A stretch of 64,000 nt of DNA, taken from contig NZ_CP080649.1 in the NCBI RefSeq assembly GCF_019603315.1, forward strand, positions 1,906,176-1,970,175, given 5' to 3'. This DNA comes from Ruficoccus sp. ZRK36. Lineage in GTDB: Bacteria; Verrucomicrobiota; Verrucomicrobiia; Opitutales; Cerasicoccaceae. A model generated the notes under the pieces. It made no database searches, was not told the origin of the DNA, and was given only the letters and a program-made list of their open reading frames with translations. The position numbers and the translations under genes were made by a program. This document shows, one piece after another, positions 43,066-53,500 of the stretch; within the stretch, counting starts at the first letter, position 1, and every line of letters begins with the position of its first letter.

Positions 43066-43518
43066 ATGATCGACAACCGAGTTCCCCTCTCCGCCGCCAA
43101 ATCCGTGGCCCGCACGGTCCGGCGCGGTTTTACGCTGATTGAAATCCTGATCGTCATCGCGCTGATCGCCATGCTGGCGGGCGCGAGCATCGTCGCCCTC
43201 GACAAGCTGTTCGGAGGTGGTCAGGAGAGTATCGCCCAGACTTTTTGTGAAACCACCGGCCCCACGGCGCTGATGGCCTACCGCCTGAATATGGGCGGCT
43301 ATCCGACGACGGATCAGGGCCTGGCTGCGCTACGGACGGCTCCCTCCAACGCCGGTAACCGCTGGAAGGGCCCCTACCTGAAAAAGGAGCCTGTCGATCC
43401 GTGGGGTAACCCCTACCAGTATCGCCAGCCCGGCACCCATAACACCGACGGCTACGACCTGTGGTCCTTCGGGCCGGACGGTAAGGAAGGCTCGGACGAC
43501 ATCGGTAACTGGGAATAA
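43066..43518 (+). CDS. gspG: Type II secretion major pseudopilin GspG
   Basis: This 150-residue protein has the prepilin site RRGFTLIEILIV (Gly21/Phe22 cleavage, Glu26 at +5). The GspG C-terminal pattern PTTDQGLAALR, KGPYLKKEPVDPWGNPYQY and DLWSFGPDGKEGSDDIGNW includes the calcium-loop residues. GspG polymerises into the periplasmic pseudopilus that pushes folded exoproteins through the secretin. First gene of a ten-gene gsp operon; the prepilin peptidase (gspO) is not in the window. Confidence 0.95.
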   Translation: MIDNRVPLSAAKSVARTVRRGFTLIEILIVIALIAMLAGASIVALDKLFGGGQESIAQTFCETTGPTALMAYRLNMGGYPTTDQGLAALRTAPSNAGNRWKGPYLKKEPVDPWGNPYQYRQPGTHNTDGYDLWSFGPDGKEGSDDIGNWE

Positions 43519-43603
43519 GCCTGCTTCCTCGGCCGGGAGATTCATCGAGCTTCCGGCCTGCTCGCGCCCTGGCGCTTTCACCCTGCAACGAGAACTGCAC
43601 GCC

Positions 43604-44140
43604 TTGCCCTGCCGACATGCCCAGTCCTGTTCCCGTATCCGGGGGTTTACCCTGGTCGAGATCGTCATTGTCATCGGCCTGCTGTGCATGGTGACGGGGC
43701 TGGTCGTGAGTAATCTGGAAAACCTCCTGCCGGCGTTCCAGAGTACGCCGCTGGAGGTGCAGTTCCGTAAGGCTGTGCGTGAGGCACGGATCAAGGCGGC
43801 GACGTCGAACCACCCGGTTTACCTGCGCTTTGATGACGTGGCGGAGGAGTTTCAGGTGGTGGATCGTGCCCCAGCGTCCGAGGAGGACATGGACGCGCCA
43901 GTCATCACGAATCCGGAGGTGACGGTGGAGTTCTTCCCAGTGCCCGCCGAGGCCGAGGGTGGCCTGGGGCGCACGTCGGATGTCGATTGGGATGAGCCGC
44001 TCCCTCAGTTGCAGTTTCACCCCTCGGGGGTCTCGCAGCCTGCGCAGGTGCGCTTTCGCTGGCGCACGGGTGAGGAGTCTGTCCTGAGTCTGGACCCTTT
44101 CTCCAGCGGACCGCTGGCCAGCAAGGAGCTTTTTGAATGA
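43604..44140 (+). CDS. gspH: Minor pseudopilin GspH
   Basis: This 178-residue protein has the prepilin signature RIRGFTLVEIVIVIG (Gly14/Phe15, Glu19 at +5) and then the GspH/FimT-type VQFRKAVREARIKAATSNHPVYLRF. The only in-frame start before the prepilin motif is TTG at 43604 (CTG codons are further alternatives), so translation initiation is unusual. The nearby ATG at 43617 is out of frame. GspH is a minor pseudopilin in the pseudopilus shaft. It overlaps gspI by 4 bp. Confidence 0.85.
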   Translation: MPCRHAQSCSRIRGFTLVEIVIVIGLLCMVTGLVVSNLENLLPAFQSTPLEVQFRKAVREARIKAATSNHPVYLRFDDVAEEFQVVDRAPASEEDMDAPVITNPEVTVEFFPVPAEAEGGLGRTSDVDWDEPLPQLQFHPSGVSQPAQVRFRWRTGEESVLSLDPFSSGPLASKELFE

Positions 44141-44607
44141 GCACGCAAGCCCAACGCCGGGGCCTTAGTCTGATCGAGGTCGTGATCGCGCTGGCCATCT
44201 TTGCCGGTGTGGTGGGGATGCTCAGCCAGGCTGTCCAGATGTCGGTGCATGCCATGGACACCCTGGATGAGGATACCCGGCGTGAGCAGGAGTTGCGCTT
44301 TGCCGTGCGTGAGATCCTTCAGGTGAGCGGCCGCGAAGACATGGAGGACGGCGGCGATATCCAGACGCTCGACTCGGGAAATATTCACTGGGAGGCCGAG
44401 GTCGAGGAGACGGATATTGTGGACCTCTTTACACTGCGCCTGACCCTGGAGTGGGAGGAAGTGCCGGGAGACGAGGACGGCCAGGGGACGTACCTGCGTG
44501 AGCAGAGCCTGTATGTACTGCGACCCGAGTGGTCGGTGAGTGATGAGCGCTCGACGCTGCTCGATGATAAAACCCGGGACCTGCAAAATTCACGACGCGG
44601 CCTATGA
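44137..44607 (+). CDS. gspI: Minor pseudopilin GspI
   Basis: This 156-residue protein has a prepilin motif RRGLSLIEVVIALAIFAG (Gly9/Leu10, Glu14 at +5), GspI-like in its short leader and following helix. The remainder is acidic. GspI nucleates the pseudopilus tip with GspJ and GspK. It overlaps gspH and gspJ by 4 bp each, so translation is probably coupled. Confidence 0.82.
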   Translation: MSTQAQRRGLSLIEVVIALAIFAGVVGMLSQAVQMSVHAMDTLDEDTRREQELRFAVREILQVSGREDMEDGGDIQTLDSGNIHWEAEVEETDIVDLFTLRLTLEWEEVPGDEDGQGTYLREQSLYVLRPEWSVSDERSTLLDDKTRDLQNSRRGL

Positions 44608-45269
44608 ACGACTCCCGAACATATCGCCGTACGCGTGGCTTTACCCTGATCGAGGTGGTGCTGTCCATCGGGCTGGGCGGCATGCTGTTGATCGCGGCGG
44701 CTTCGTTTTTGTTCGGGATTTTCAGGCTGAAGGTGAACCTGGAGGAGCGGCCTGCCTTCGAGGAGCACATCGAGGGGGTGGAGCGTTTCCTGGACTTTGC
44801 CTTCGCCAATGCGATTGCGGACGAAGAGGAGGAGGACGCGCAGCCGGTCGCCTTTGCGGAGATACCCGGCGTGACGCTTGGGCAGGACGAGGTGCTCAGC
44901 TTTCGCCTCACGGGCGAGCTGCCGCTCTTTGTCGAGCCGGAGACTTACCTGCCCGAGGTAGACTGCTACCTGGTCTTCAACCGGCAGGACGGGCTCTATC
45001 TGCTCTGGCAGAGCGATGAGATGGCAGCGGAGGATTCCGACGACCTGCGCCGCACGCCGCTCTCGCCCTATGTTACCAGTCTCCTCTACGCCTACTATGA
45101 CGCCGAGGACGACGAGTGGGAGGTCTCCGAGGAGCCTGAGGATGCCGATCAGGGCGGGCTGAAGATGCCCGACATGATCAAAGTGATTTTTACTCACCCA
45201 GCGGATGAACACGAGCAGATCATCGAGATCCTGCTCCCAACCTATGATGCCGATGTGCCGCTGGTGTGA
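44604..45269 (+). CDS. gspJ: Minor pseudopilin GspJ
   Basis: This 221-residue protein has a prepilin site RTRGFTLIEVVLSIG (Gly12/Phe13, Glu17 at +5) and a hydrophobic N-terminal helix. A GspJ-sized globular domain follows, rich in Glu/Asp (runs such as DEEEEDAQ and DAEDDEWEVSEEPEDAD). It is assigned by order and size between gspI and gspK, because the globular part is divergent. It overlaps the start of gspK. Confidence 0.8.
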   Translation: MNDSRTYRRTRGFTLIEVVLSIGLGGMLLIAAASFLFGIFRLKVNLEERPAFEEHIEGVERFLDFAFANAIADEEEEDAQPVAFAEIPGVTLGQDEVLSFRLTGELPLFVEPETYLPEVDCYLVFNRQDGLYLLWQSDEMAAEDSDDLRRTPLSPYVTSLLYAYYDAEDDEWEVSEEPEDADQGGLKMPDMIKVIFTHPADEHEQIIEILLPTYDADVPLV

Positions 45270-46377
45270 TCATAGGAGCTCTCCGCGCCGGGGCGCCATA
45301 CTCATGATCGTGCTGGTCATGATCTTCCTCATCTCGGTCTTGATCGTGAAGGTGATCGAGGACCTGACGATGCAGGTGCGGGCACGCACGGTTCAGGTTT
45401 CCCGCGACGAGCTGCGGTTTGTGGGGCTATCGGCTCTGGAGAGTACGCTGGCCGTCCTCAACGAGATTCGTGAGATCGACGGGATGCTGAGTGGACCGGC
45501 TCAGGGGTGGACGGATCCGATGGCCTATGCCGATACGCTGACCTGGCCCGAGGGCCTCGAGATCGAGGTAACAGTGACAGACGAGACCGGGAAATTTCCC
45601 CTCAATGAGGTCACCGGGTCGCAGTTGGTGGCGTTTTTCGATACGCTGGATGTTGACTACAGCGATGCCGAGACGCTCAGCGACTCCCTGCTGGACTGGA
45701 TGGATGAGGACGACGATACGCGCCTCAACGGGGCTGAGAAGAACTTCTACGAGGACGAGGACCCGCCCATTTCTCCTGCTAATGCGCCCTTGAACAGTTG
45801 GGAAGCTTTGCGTTATATCAAGGGGTTCAAGGAGCTGTTTTTCGACGAAAAAGGCGCGCCAAACGAGCTGCATACGCGCTTCACCCAATCCTTTTCCCTG
45901 CACACCACCGCCGATCCCAACATGAATACCGCCCAGGCAGACGTGCTTGAGACTCTCAGCGAGCAATATGGCTTCGATGACGAGTACCTGATCGACCAGC
46001 GTAATGGCCAGGACCGCATTCCGGGGACCGATGACGACGAGTTTTTCACCAGCGCCGATGACATCACGGCTCTGGGCATATCTATCGGGGAGACTCCGGC
46101 CAGCTACACCTGTGAGGTGCTCAAGATCGAGGTGCGGGTGAGCTTTGGTGAAAAAGCATACCTCCTGACCGCGCTGGTTGATACCGGCGAGGGTTCTGAT
46201 GATGACGAGGATAGCAGTAGCGGTAATGCCTCTGGCAGCCCGTCTTCGCCCTCGACCTCTACGCCGGGGGGATCGACAAGTACGACGACAGGCGGGGGTA
46301 GCAGCACAACAAGCGGTAGCGAGAGCACGTACCCTTTTACGCTCGTAAAGCTGGTAGAAAGTATGGAGATCGATTGA
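45253..46377 (+). CDS. gspK: Pseudopilus tip protein GspK
   Basis: From the ATG at 45253 it has 374 residues, but the exact start is uncertain because ATGs at 45205 and 45244-45247 are also in frame. The N-terminal PRRGAILMIVLVMIFLISVL is a prepilin segment without the Glu at +5, which is characteristic of GspK. The body has the GspK helical domain (LNEVTGSQLVAFFD, SLLDWMDEDDDTRLNGAE, TAQADVLETL). The last about 60 residues form an unusual Ser/Gly/Thr low-complexity tail. GspK caps the pseudopilus tip and its lack of Glu5 fits that role. Confidence 0.85.
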   Translation: MCRWCDHRSSPRRGAILMIVLVMIFLISVLIVKVIEDLTMQVRARTVQVSRDELRFVGLSALESTLAVLNEIREIDGMLSGPAQGWTDPMAYADTLTWPEGLEIEVTVTDETGKFPLNEVTGSQLVAFFDTLDVDYSDAETLSDSLLDWMDEDDDTRLNGAEKNFYEDEDPPISPANAPLNSWEALRYIKGFKELFFDEKGAPNELHTRFTQSFSLHTTADPNMNTAQADVLETLSEQYGFDDEYLIDQRNGQDRIPGTDDDEFFTSADDITALGISIGETPASYTCEVLKIEVRVSFGEKAYLLTALVDTGEGSDDDEDSSSGNASGSPSSPSTSTPGGSTSTTTGGGSSTTSGSESTYPFTLVKLVESMEID

Positions 46378-46380
46378 GCG

Positions 46381-47718
46381 ATGGTCAGGCTTAAACAATT
46401 TATGCAGGATAACGCGGCGACCATGCCGCGTACGGTGAGCTTTGTGCCGGGTAACCTGTTCTTTACCCGTACGCTTGAGCTGCCCGAGGGGATGCGCCCG
46501 GTAGATGTTCCGTCGTTTGCGGAGTTGACGCTGGAGGAGATGTCGCCGTTTTCGCTGGAGCACTTGGCCTGGGGGTACCAGATGGACGCCTCCGCCCGCT
46601 GGCTGCTGATCGTGGCGGCCTGCCAGCCCCGCCTACCTGTCGCCCTTACAGCCTCATGGGATGAGGCGCTCTTTGTCCTGCCTGCTTTTTATCCGCTGCT
46701 GTGTGCCGGTCAGCCGACGCAGGGTGCACCGGCGATCCTCTATGGTAACTGCCTGACACTTGCGCACTACGGCGAGCAGGCATGCCCGCTGCCGACGGGC
46801 TTTACCCATCACCTGATCGAGACCGATGGCGATCCGCTGCCCGAGGCGTTTGCCATTTACGCCAGCGAGCGCCCCTCCGAGGCAAAGGACTCGGGCCTCT
46901 TCGTACTGGAGGAAGCCCGCGAGGGTAGGGATGGGACCGTAGCGTTTGATCTGTCCTGTGTGAAGCGGGAGAATGTCGAAAACATGGGGGCTGATATGCC
47001 CGCATCCGCTGTGGAGTCACATGATGGCGAACCGATGGCCGATGCCCCGGTGCCCGGTCAGCCTGTTGTCTACCGTATTGATGATACGGATACGATCTGG
47101 CCGACGGATCTGCGTGATTCAGCCTTTAAGGCCAGTGAGCAAAAATCCCGCCGTCTGGGGGCCGCTCTCTGGAAGGGGATGCTCATAGCCGGCGCTGTGG
47201 CTGCGGTCCTGCTGCTTCTTGCCGTGGGCTGGGCAGTGCTGGCTGGTATGGTTTCATCCCGACAGAGCAAGATCGCCAAGCAGACGCCTCAGATCATGGC
47301 GCTGGAACTGAAAGAGCAAAACCTTGAAGAGCTCAAGCAGTTCGCAGGCTCACCCTTCCGGCCCTTTACGATTCTCGAAGCGGTGAACGATGTGAAGCTC
47401 AACCGCATGGGGAAGAACGGGGTGTATTTTGATTCAGTGGCCCTGAATAAAGACAATGAAGTCACAATTCGCGGTAAGGCGGGCAGCATTGTCGAGGTGA
47501 ACCAGTTTGCGGATGCGCTGACGGACTCCGGGCTTTTTGAGCAGATCAGCCCGCCTGACTACCAGTCCCGCGGGAGCGGAGAGGTGCGCTTCACGCTGGA
47601 GCTGCGCTACCTGCCGCCACCGAGTGGTGTCGATCCGATTGAGACCGTTCCGGCCCAGAGCGCGGAGTCTCAGGATGAGGCGATCGAGCCTGAATCTGCT
47701 AGCGAGGAGGCCGTATGA
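46381..47718 (+). CDS. gspL: Type II secretion assembly protein GspL-like (PilM/PilN-like)
   Basis: This 445-residue protein has a divergent cytoplasmic actin-like N-terminal part (about 1-255). A single membrane helix lies near residues 262-290 (GMLIAGAVAAVLLLLAVGWAV), followed by a periplasmic coiled coil and ferredoxin-like domain (FTILEAVNDVKLNRMGKNGV to VRFTLELRYLPPP). This is the GspL layout. GspL anchors the ATPase GspE to the inner-membrane platform. It starts 3 bp after gspK and overlaps gspM by 4 bp. Assignment rests on topology and position more than on motifs. Confidence 0.75.
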   Translation: MVRLKQFMQDNAATMPRTVSFVPGNLFFTRTLELPEGMRPVDVPSFAELTLEEMSPFSLEHLAWGYQMDASARWLLIVAACQPRLPVALTASWDEALFVLPAFYPLLCAGQPTQGAPAILYGNCLTLAHYGEQACPLPTGFTHHLIETDGDPLPEAFAIYASERPSEAKDSGLFVLEEAREGRDGTVAFDLSCVKRENVENMGADMPASAVESHDGEPMADAPVPGQPVVYRIDDTDTIWPTDLRDSAFKASEQKSRRLGAALWKGMLIAGAVAAVLLLLAVGWAVLAGMVSSRQSKIAKQTPQIMALELKEQNLEELKQFAGSPFRPFTILEAVNDVKLNRMGKNGVYFDSVALNKDNEVTIRGKAGSIVEVNQFADALTDSGLFEQISPPDYQSRGSGEVRFTLELRYLPPPSGVDPIETVPAQSAESQDEAIEPESASEEAV

Positions 47719-48254
47719 TCCGCCGACTTTTTAAACGTCTGAGCCTGCGCGAGCAGGTCCTGCTAAGCGGCCTGATCTGGTGCGCTTTACTCATACTTTG
47801 CGTCTTCTTGCTGGCAGGCATCGTTGGCTCGGTGCGGCAGATGCGCGAGACCGGAGAGATGCTCGACTACCACCGCCAGTGGTATGCGATGGAGCCCATC
47901 CTGGAGGATGAGTTACGCGAGGCCATGGAGAAGCTGAATCCGGAGAAGACCTTCTCGGGAGCTGCTCTGGCCGGGCGGATTGATGCCCTGGCGCGCAGCT
48001 CGCGGGTGACCCCGACGATCAACACCCCACGCGCACGCGCGGACGACAAGCTCAAGATCTACTCGATGCGGGTGAACCTGCAAAAAGACGGGTTGCCCGA
48101 GCTGTTGGAGTTTGATCAGAAAATCCAGGAGGAGTGGCCCTACATCAAGATCGAGAGCATTCGCATCAGTGCGGATAACCGCAACCGCGAGGAGCACGAC
48201 GCCCTTTACATTATTAACTCATTTGAATTCAATGCAGACCAGGGCCAGCCCTAA
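47715..48254 (+). CDS. gspM: Type II secretion protein GspM-like
   Basis: This 179-residue bitopic protein has a short cytoplasmic start (MIRRLFKRLSLREQVLLSG), one membrane helix (about 16-38), a coiled-coil region and a C-terminal ferredoxin-like domain, as in GspM. It stabilises GspL in the inner-membrane platform. The adjacent gspL overlaps by 4 bp; gspD starts 28 bp after. A longer frame for gspD would overlap this gene, which supports the later gspD start. Confidence 0.75.
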   Translation: MIRRLFKRLSLREQVLLSGLIWCALLILCVFLLAGIVGSVRQMRETGEMLDYHRQWYAMEPILEDELREAMEKLNPEKTFSGAALAGRIDALARSSRVTPTINTPRARADDKLKIYSMRVNLQKDGLPELLEFDQKIQEEWPYIKIESIRISADNRNREEHDALYIINSFEFNADQGQP

Positions 48255-48282
48255 GGGGCGCCCGTTATACCCAACCGGAAAC

Positions 48283-50472
48283 ATGAAATCCCGTTCACCA
48301 CTTTTACAGCGATTGACGGCGTTGCTTGCGCTGGGAGCTTTCTGCACCAGTTTTGTCTTTGGGCAGCCAGCTAGCCCGCCCTCGACGATCCCCGTGCGCT
48401 CGTCTTCCCGGATCGCTTCGCCTGCACCACAGGACACACCCAGCTTCCAGCCCACCGCGCAGGCGGCCCCTGAGGAGCGTGATCAGTCTGTGGGTAACCT
48501 CGTTCTGGTGGACGAGAGTGCACAGCAGGTACTCAGGCTGATCGAGACGCTCTCGGGTAAGGCCATCCTGCGCGCGCAGAACCTGCCTCCCGTCAAGATT
48601 ACCTTTGACAGCCATGGGCCCATGACGCGCCAGGAGGCGCTCATCGCTCTGGAGAGTTTGCTCAGCCTCAATGGCATCGCGCTGACCCCGATGGGGAGCT
48701 TTATCAAGGCGGTGACCTATCAGGACGTGGCCCGCCAGGTGCCCGAGTTCATCGAGGGTAGCGCGCTTGATTACCCGGCGAGCGAAAAGTTCTACACCAT
48801 GCTCATGCGCCTGAAGTACCTCAGCGTATCCGGCGGTGAATACAAAGAGATCATCGAGCCGATTATGTCCCCCAATCCGATCGGCAAGTCGGTGGCCCTC
48901 CCGAAGGCAAACTCCCTCCTGCTCACCGATACGCTGATCAACCTCCAGCGTGTGGAGGAGGTGTTGATTCAGGCTGATACTCCGCGCGATATCGATGAGG
49001 AGGTGCTCTTTTACCCCCTGCGAAACATGCAGGCCCGCGATCTACAGTCGCGCCTTCAGAATCTGCTCCTGAGCCAGGGCAGTGCGCTTAGCAAGTACTT
49101 CATGAACAACACGACGATCGAGGCCGACGAGCGTACGAATCAACTGATTGTGCTTACGCACCCGACCAACGTCACCATGCTCAACTCGATTATCGAGAGC
49201 TTTGACATCGATGTGGAGCCACAGACCAGCAGCGAGGTCTTTTACATCAAACACGCGCAGGCTATCGATGTGCAGACGCTCCTCGACTCCGTTGTCTCCG
49301 GTCAGCAGCAAACTCGCGAAGAGGAGCCCGAGAACGCTGTCGGCAGAAACACTGAGGGTGGGGCACCTCAGGGGCCGGCCGCGGGTGCTGGCAATGCACC
49401 GGCCGCCCCCCCGACACAGTCTGCTTCATCAAGTGTGGACGGGATTGACACCGGTAACCTTCAGTTTAGCAAGTACATCACGATCGTGGCCGACGAGCGC
49501 AGTAACGCCGTTGTTGTCTACGGGACCAAGAGCGACATTAAGCAGATCAGCGACCTGATCGATAAAATCGACGTCGTGCTGGCGCAGGTTTTGATCGAGG
49601 TCATCATCGCGGAGGTCACGCTGGACAAGGACGAGGTCAGCGGCCTGACCTCGCTCGGCCTGACGCGTGACAGTACGGCCTGGGGCGGGCTTGTCGCTCA
49701 GACACAGACACCCAGCATCGGTGGGACTCCGGCTTTTGACATTACGGCGACTGCCGACCTGAAGGAGTTTTCCGTCACCTTCGGGCCTGCTCTGTCCTCC
49801 GGGAAACTGCGTGTGCTGCAGGCTCCGGTTCTGGCCACGACGCATAATCAGGAGGCGACAGTCAACGTCAGCGAGTCGCGCCCCTTTGTGACCGGTAGCA
49901 CGACCTCGCAGACGAATCCCGATGCTACGACCAGCACCGTGAATTACCGTGATGTCGGCATCGAGCTTACGGTTAAGCCGCTCATCGGCTCCAACGGCGT
50001 CGTACAGATGGAGATCGACCAGAAGGTCGAGAACGTCGTGCCGGACAGCAGTACGGACGTGCTCGGGGTCGATACGCCGATCGTTGCCGTGCGCGAGGCG
50101 ACATCCTTCGTCAGCGTGACAGACCAGCAGATTATCGTGCTGGCGGGCTTGCAGGAGTCGAGCATTAGCCGGACGAATCAGGAGGTCTTTTTACTGAGTA
50201 AGATACCGCTGCTTGGAGAGCTCTTTAAACCGGAGACCAACGCGGACTATCGCCGCGAGCTCATGATCTTTATCAAACCGAACGTGATCTACGCACAGAC
50301 CGACGCTACCCGCATCGCGAACCGTACGATCCACAATCTGGATAACGGCTCCAGCGTGCAGCAGTACCTGGATAACCCGGACATGAGCGAGGTCTACGAC
50401 AACGAGATCTACGAGCCGCCTGCCGAACCTATCGAACGGCCTGCGAAAAAGACTTACGGCCCCAACCGTTAA
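48283..50472 (+). CDS. gspD: Type II secretion secretin GspD
   Basis: From the ATG at 48283 the protein has 729 residues with a signal peptide (ending SFVFGQ). N-domains follow (N0 about 70-135, then repeated N1-N3 with [12 protein letters not shown] and [12 protein letters not shown]). A Gly/Ala/Pro-rich insert in N3 (about 365-380) precedes the secretin core: [41 protein letters not shown] and [16 protein letters not shown], ending [11 protein letters not shown]. It forms the outer-membrane gate for folded proteins. No pilotin is recognisable. It is the eighth gene of the operon and lies before gspE. Confidence 0.95.
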   Translation: MKSRSPLLQRLTALLALGAFCTSFVFGQPASPPSTIPVRSSSRIASPAPQDTPSFQPTAQAAPEERDQSVGNLVLVDESAQQVLRLIETLSGKAILRAQNLPPVKITFDSHGPMTRQEALIALESLLSLNGIALTPMGSFIKAVTYQDVARQVPEFIEGSALDYPASEKFYTMLMRLKYLSVSGGEYKEIIEPIMSPNPIGKSVALPKANSLLLTDTLINLQRVEEVLIQADTPRDIDEEVLFYPLRNMQARDLQSRLQNLLLSQGSALSKYFMNNTTIEADERTNQLIVLTHPTNVTMLNSIIESFDIDVEPQTSSEVFYIKHAQAIDVQTLLDSVVSGQQQTREEEPENAVGRNTEGGAPQGPAAGAGNAPAAPPTQSASSSVDGIDTGNLQFSKYITIVADERSNAVVVYGTKSDIKQISDLIDKIDVVLAQVLIEVIIAEVTLDKDEVSGLTSLGLTRDSTAWGGLVAQTQTPSIGGTPAFDITATADLKEFSVTFGPALSSGKLRVLQAPVLATTHNQEATVNVSESRPFVTGSTTSQTNPDATTSTVNYRDVGIELTVKPLIGSNGVVQMEIDQKVENVVPDSSTDVLGVDTPIVAVREATSFVSVTDQQIIVLAGLQESSISRTNQEVFLLSKIPLLGELFKPETNADYRRELMIFIKPNVIYAQTDATRIANRTIHNLDNGSSVQQYLDNPDMSEVYDNEIYEPPAEPIERPAKKTYGPNR

Positions 50473-50489
50473 CCCTTGCTGTCAGCGAC

Positions 50490-52208
50490 GTGAAAGTGGA
50501 CGAGCAGATATTGGCCCGGCTCAGTGAGGAGCAGCAGGAGGCCTTTCACGAAATCCCGCGCCAGGAGCGGACCGGGTTTCTGGCGGTAGCCTGGAACACG
50601 ACCGAGGGCGACGTCCTGAAAGAGCTGGCGGAGCTCGCGAGACTTGAGGTTCTGGACGACATCCGTCTGTCCGAGGCCCCGGAGGATGCGCTGCCGTTGC
50701 GCCTGATCAATGAGTATCAATGCCTGCCTGTGCATGTCGCCGATACTCCGGAGGGGCAGCTAAACCTCATCACGGCCTGGCCACCGGATGCGGTGATGGA
50801 CGACTGGATCCTCGCCGCCTGTGGCCGCCGCCCCCACTGGTATCTGGGGCCTGCCGCCAAGGTCAACGAGACGATCACGCAGGTTTTTGGGGTTGGCTCG
50901 GGCAGCCTCGACTCGGACGAGCTGGAGGGCTTCTCCGAGGTGTCCGAGGACAACCGTCAGGAGGACGACGAAGACGCCGCGCTCATCCGTTTTGTTAATG
51001 AGGTCATTACCAAGGCCATTGCCGACCGTGCGACGGACATCCACTTTGAGCCGCAGAAGGAGTCTCTCCAGATCCGCTATCGTATCGACGGGGAGCTGGT
51101 GCCGGTCCGCGTGCCGGATAATCTGGTCCAGTTCCAGCGGGCGATTATCTCGCGCCTGAAGATCATGGCGCGGCTGAATATCTCCGAGCGCCGTCGCCCG
51201 CAGGACGGGCGCATCAGCTTTACGGTCGGTAAGGAAGATATCGATATCCGTATCTCCTCGCTGCCCATCATGTACGGGGAGAGCGTCAGCCTCCGCCTGC
51301 TCAGCAACAAGAGCCAGCCGGTGACGATCGAGGACCTGGGCTTCCTGCCGCGCGACATAAACAAGATTAACCAGATCCTGACGCGTCCGCACGGCATCGT
51401 GCTGGCAACGGGGCCGACCGGCTCCGGTAAGTCCACCTCGCTGAGCGCCTTTTTGCGGCAGATTCGCGACCCGCGACGCCGCATCATCACCATTGAGGAC
51501 CCGGTCGAATACGAGATCGAAAATGTCAATCAGGTGCAGGTGCACCATGAGATCGGGCTTACCTTTGCCAGTACGCTACGCAGTGTGCTGCGTCAGGACC
51601 CGGACGTGATCATGGTCGGGGAAATCCGTGACCGCGAAACGGCGGAGATCGCCATCCGCGCCTCTCTGACCGGTCACCTTGTGCTCAGTACGCTGCACAC
51701 GAATGATGCTCCGGGCGCACTCACGCGCTTGATCGATATGGAGATCGAGCCTTTCCTCATCGCCTCGTCGGTTGAGCTGGTCATCGCCCAGCGGCTGGTG
51801 CGCCGCCTCTGCCCACGGTGTAGCCGTGAGGCGGATATGGAGCTGGCCCATCTGGGCTCCTGCCTCGTGGCGCTCCACGTCGACCCGACCGAGGTGCAGC
51901 ATGGCCACCTGCTGCGTGAGCCCGGCGGCTGCGATCATTGCCGGGGCTTGGGGTACCGGGGCCGCGTTGGGCTGTTCGAGATTTTACAGGTCTCCGAGGA
52001 GATTCACGAGATGATCATCCACAAGGCCTCCGCGCGCGATATTCGCCACCGGGCTGAGGCGCAGGGGATGAGCACGCTGCAGACCAGCGGGTGGGAGCAG
52101 TGTAAGCGCGGGATCACCTCGCTGGACGAGATCATGCGCTACGCGGACCTGGTCGTGGAGGACGAGGCTCCTGCCGCCCCCGAGGACACGCCGCCACCGC
52201 TCAGCTAA
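50490..52208 (+). CDS. gspE: Type II secretion ATPase GspE
   Basis: This 572-residue protein starts at a GTG. It has an N1E-like domain, then ATDIHFEP (about 181-188), Walker [10 protein letters not shown] (308-316), Walker B around [10 protein letters not shown] (370-379), a His box [12 protein letters not shown], and a four-cysteine zinc motif CPRC...CDHC (Cys441, 444, 481, 484). It energises pseudopilus assembly from the cytoplasm through GspL. It lies 17 bp after gspD and 9 bp before gspF. The symbol is certain at family level (GspE/PilB). Confidence 0.95.
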   Translation: MKVDEQILARLSEEQQEAFHEIPRQERTGFLAVAWNTTEGDVLKELAELARLEVLDDIRLSEAPEDALPLRLINEYQCLPVHVADTPEGQLNLITAWPPDAVMDDWILAACGRRPHWYLGPAAKVNETITQVFGVGSGSLDSDELEGFSEVSEDNRQEDDEDAALIRFVNEVITKAIADRATDIHFEPQKESLQIRYRIDGELVPVRVPDNLVQFQRAIISRLKIMARLNISERRRPQDGRISFTVGKEDIDIRISSLPIMYGESVSLRLLSNKSQPVTIEDLGFLPRDINKINQILTRPHGIVLATGPTGSGKSTSLSAFLRQIRDPRRRIITIEDPVEYEIENVNQVQVHHEIGLTFASTLRSVLRQDPDVIMVGEIRDRETAEIAIRASLTGHLVLSTLHTNDAPGALTRLIDMEIEPFLIASSVELVIAQRLVRRLCPRCSREADMELAHLGSCLVALHVDPTEVQHGHLLREPGGCDHCRGLGYRGRVGLFEILQVSEEIHEMIIHKASARDIRHRAEAQGMSTLQTSGWEQCKRGITSLDEIMRYADLVVEDEAPAAPEDTPPPLS

Positions 52209-52217
52209 CCTTTTACG

Positions 52218-53492
52218 ATGCCTGTTTTTACATACCGTGGGATCGACGCATCCGGCAAAGCCAGCTCGGGTACGCTGGAGGCTGCGGACCGCCGTCAGGT
52301 CATCCAGAAGCTGCGGGCACGTCGCATCCAGCCGCTGGATATCCGCCAGAGCCGGAAGAAATCCCGGTCCGGGCGGGCGGAGCCGGAGCTGGATGCGGTA
52401 CCGACGGCCTCCGAGTCGAAGTCCTCACGCGCTTCGAAGACGGGGCGCTTCAAGCGTAAGTCTTCTCTGGCTCTACCGTTTTTCCGGAAGCTCTACCAGC
52501 TCCACAACAGCGGGATGTCCGTGGGGGACGCCATGCAGCTGATGACGCAGCGCATGTCTGACCCAGGGCTGAAAGAACTCTCCGAGCATAGCTACAAGGA
52601 CTTGTCTGAGGGGCGGACACTGGCCGTCTCCATGCGCTCGCAGCCCGCTGTGTTTGACCCGATGATGGCGCACCTGATCGATGCCGGTGAGGCCACCGGT
52701 AATGTCGTGCCCATCCTGCAGAACCTGATCGAGCACCTGGAGCGCAAGGCCGAGCTGAAGTCCAAGATGATCACGGCGCTGGTCTACCCGATTTTCCTGA
52801 TCTTTGTAGCCTTGGGGGTGGTGGCGCTGTTCCTGTTTTTCCTGTTGCCGCGCATCCAGTCCATGCTCGACTCGCTGGGTGAGAAGCTAAACCTGGCGGC
52901 CCGAGTCCTGATTGGATTTTCCGAGTTCCTGCTCAAGGACGGCCCGTTTATACTCGGTGCGCTGGTGCTGGTCTTCGCGTTTATCATGCAGTGGCGAAAG
53001 TCCGACAAGGGACGACTGGCGACGGACCGCTGGCTGCTCAAGCTGCCCTTGATCAAAAGCCTCGTCTATCACGCGGAGGTCACGCGCATGACCAATGTGC
53101 TGGCCATCCTGCTTGGGAACGGGGTGAACACGACGGAGAGCCTGCGGCTGGCCGAAAACACGATCAATAACCGCATCATACTGGAGCGCTATCGGGCTGC
53201 GCGTGCCATGATCAACGACGGGGCTCCGTTCTCTATCGCCTTTAAAAAGTACCAGCTGCTGCCCGATCTGGATCTGGACATCATCAGTATCGGTGAAAAT
53301 ACCGGCAGCCTGGTGGACGGCTTTACCGAGGTCTTTAAAACTCACTCCGAGGAGCTGGAGTCGAAGATGAAGTTTGCCACCTCTCTCGTGGCCGGTGTGG
53401 CTCTGACCTCCGCCTTTGTCATGGTGGCCGTCCTGACACTCGGGATCGTGATGAGCATCCTCAACGTCAGCCAGAACCTGATGAATCAGTAG
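52218..53492 (+). CDS. gspF: Type II secretion inner-membrane platform protein GspF
   Basis: This 424-residue protein begins MPVFTYRGIDASGKASSGTL, the classic GspF start. It has two T2SSF domains (about 90-215 and 295-420), each with a Gly-Glu-x-Thr/Asn-Gly motif (DAGEATGNVVPIL; SIGENTGSLVDGF). Three membrane helices lie at about 190-215, 235-260 and 390-415. An unusual basic/Ser linker occupies residues 45-85 (SRKKSRSGRAEPE to SKTGRFKRKSS). It is the membrane base for the pseudopilus. It is the last gene of the operon. No gspC, gspN or gspO gene follows. Confidence 0.95.
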   Translation: MPVFTYRGIDASGKASSGTLEAADRRQVIQKLRARRIQPLDIRQSRKKSRSGRAEPELDAVPTASESKSSRASKTGRFKRKSSLALPFFRKLYQLHNSGMSVGDAMQLMTQRMSDPGLKELSEHSYKDLSEGRTLAVSMRSQPAVFDPMMAHLIDAGEATGNVVPILQNLIEHLERKAELKSKMITALVYPIFLIFVALGVVALFLFFLLPRIQSMLDSLGEKLNLAARVLIGFSEFLLKDGPFILGALVLVFAFIMQWRKSDKGRLATDRWLLKLPLIKSLVYHAEVTRMTNVLAILLGNGVNTTESLRLAENTINNRIILERYRAARAMINDGAPFSIAFKKYQLLPDLDLDIISIGENTGSLVDGFTEVFKTHSEELESKMKFATSLVAGVALTSAFVMVAVLTLGIVMSILNVSQNLMNQ

Positions 53493-53500
53493 CGTCGGGT

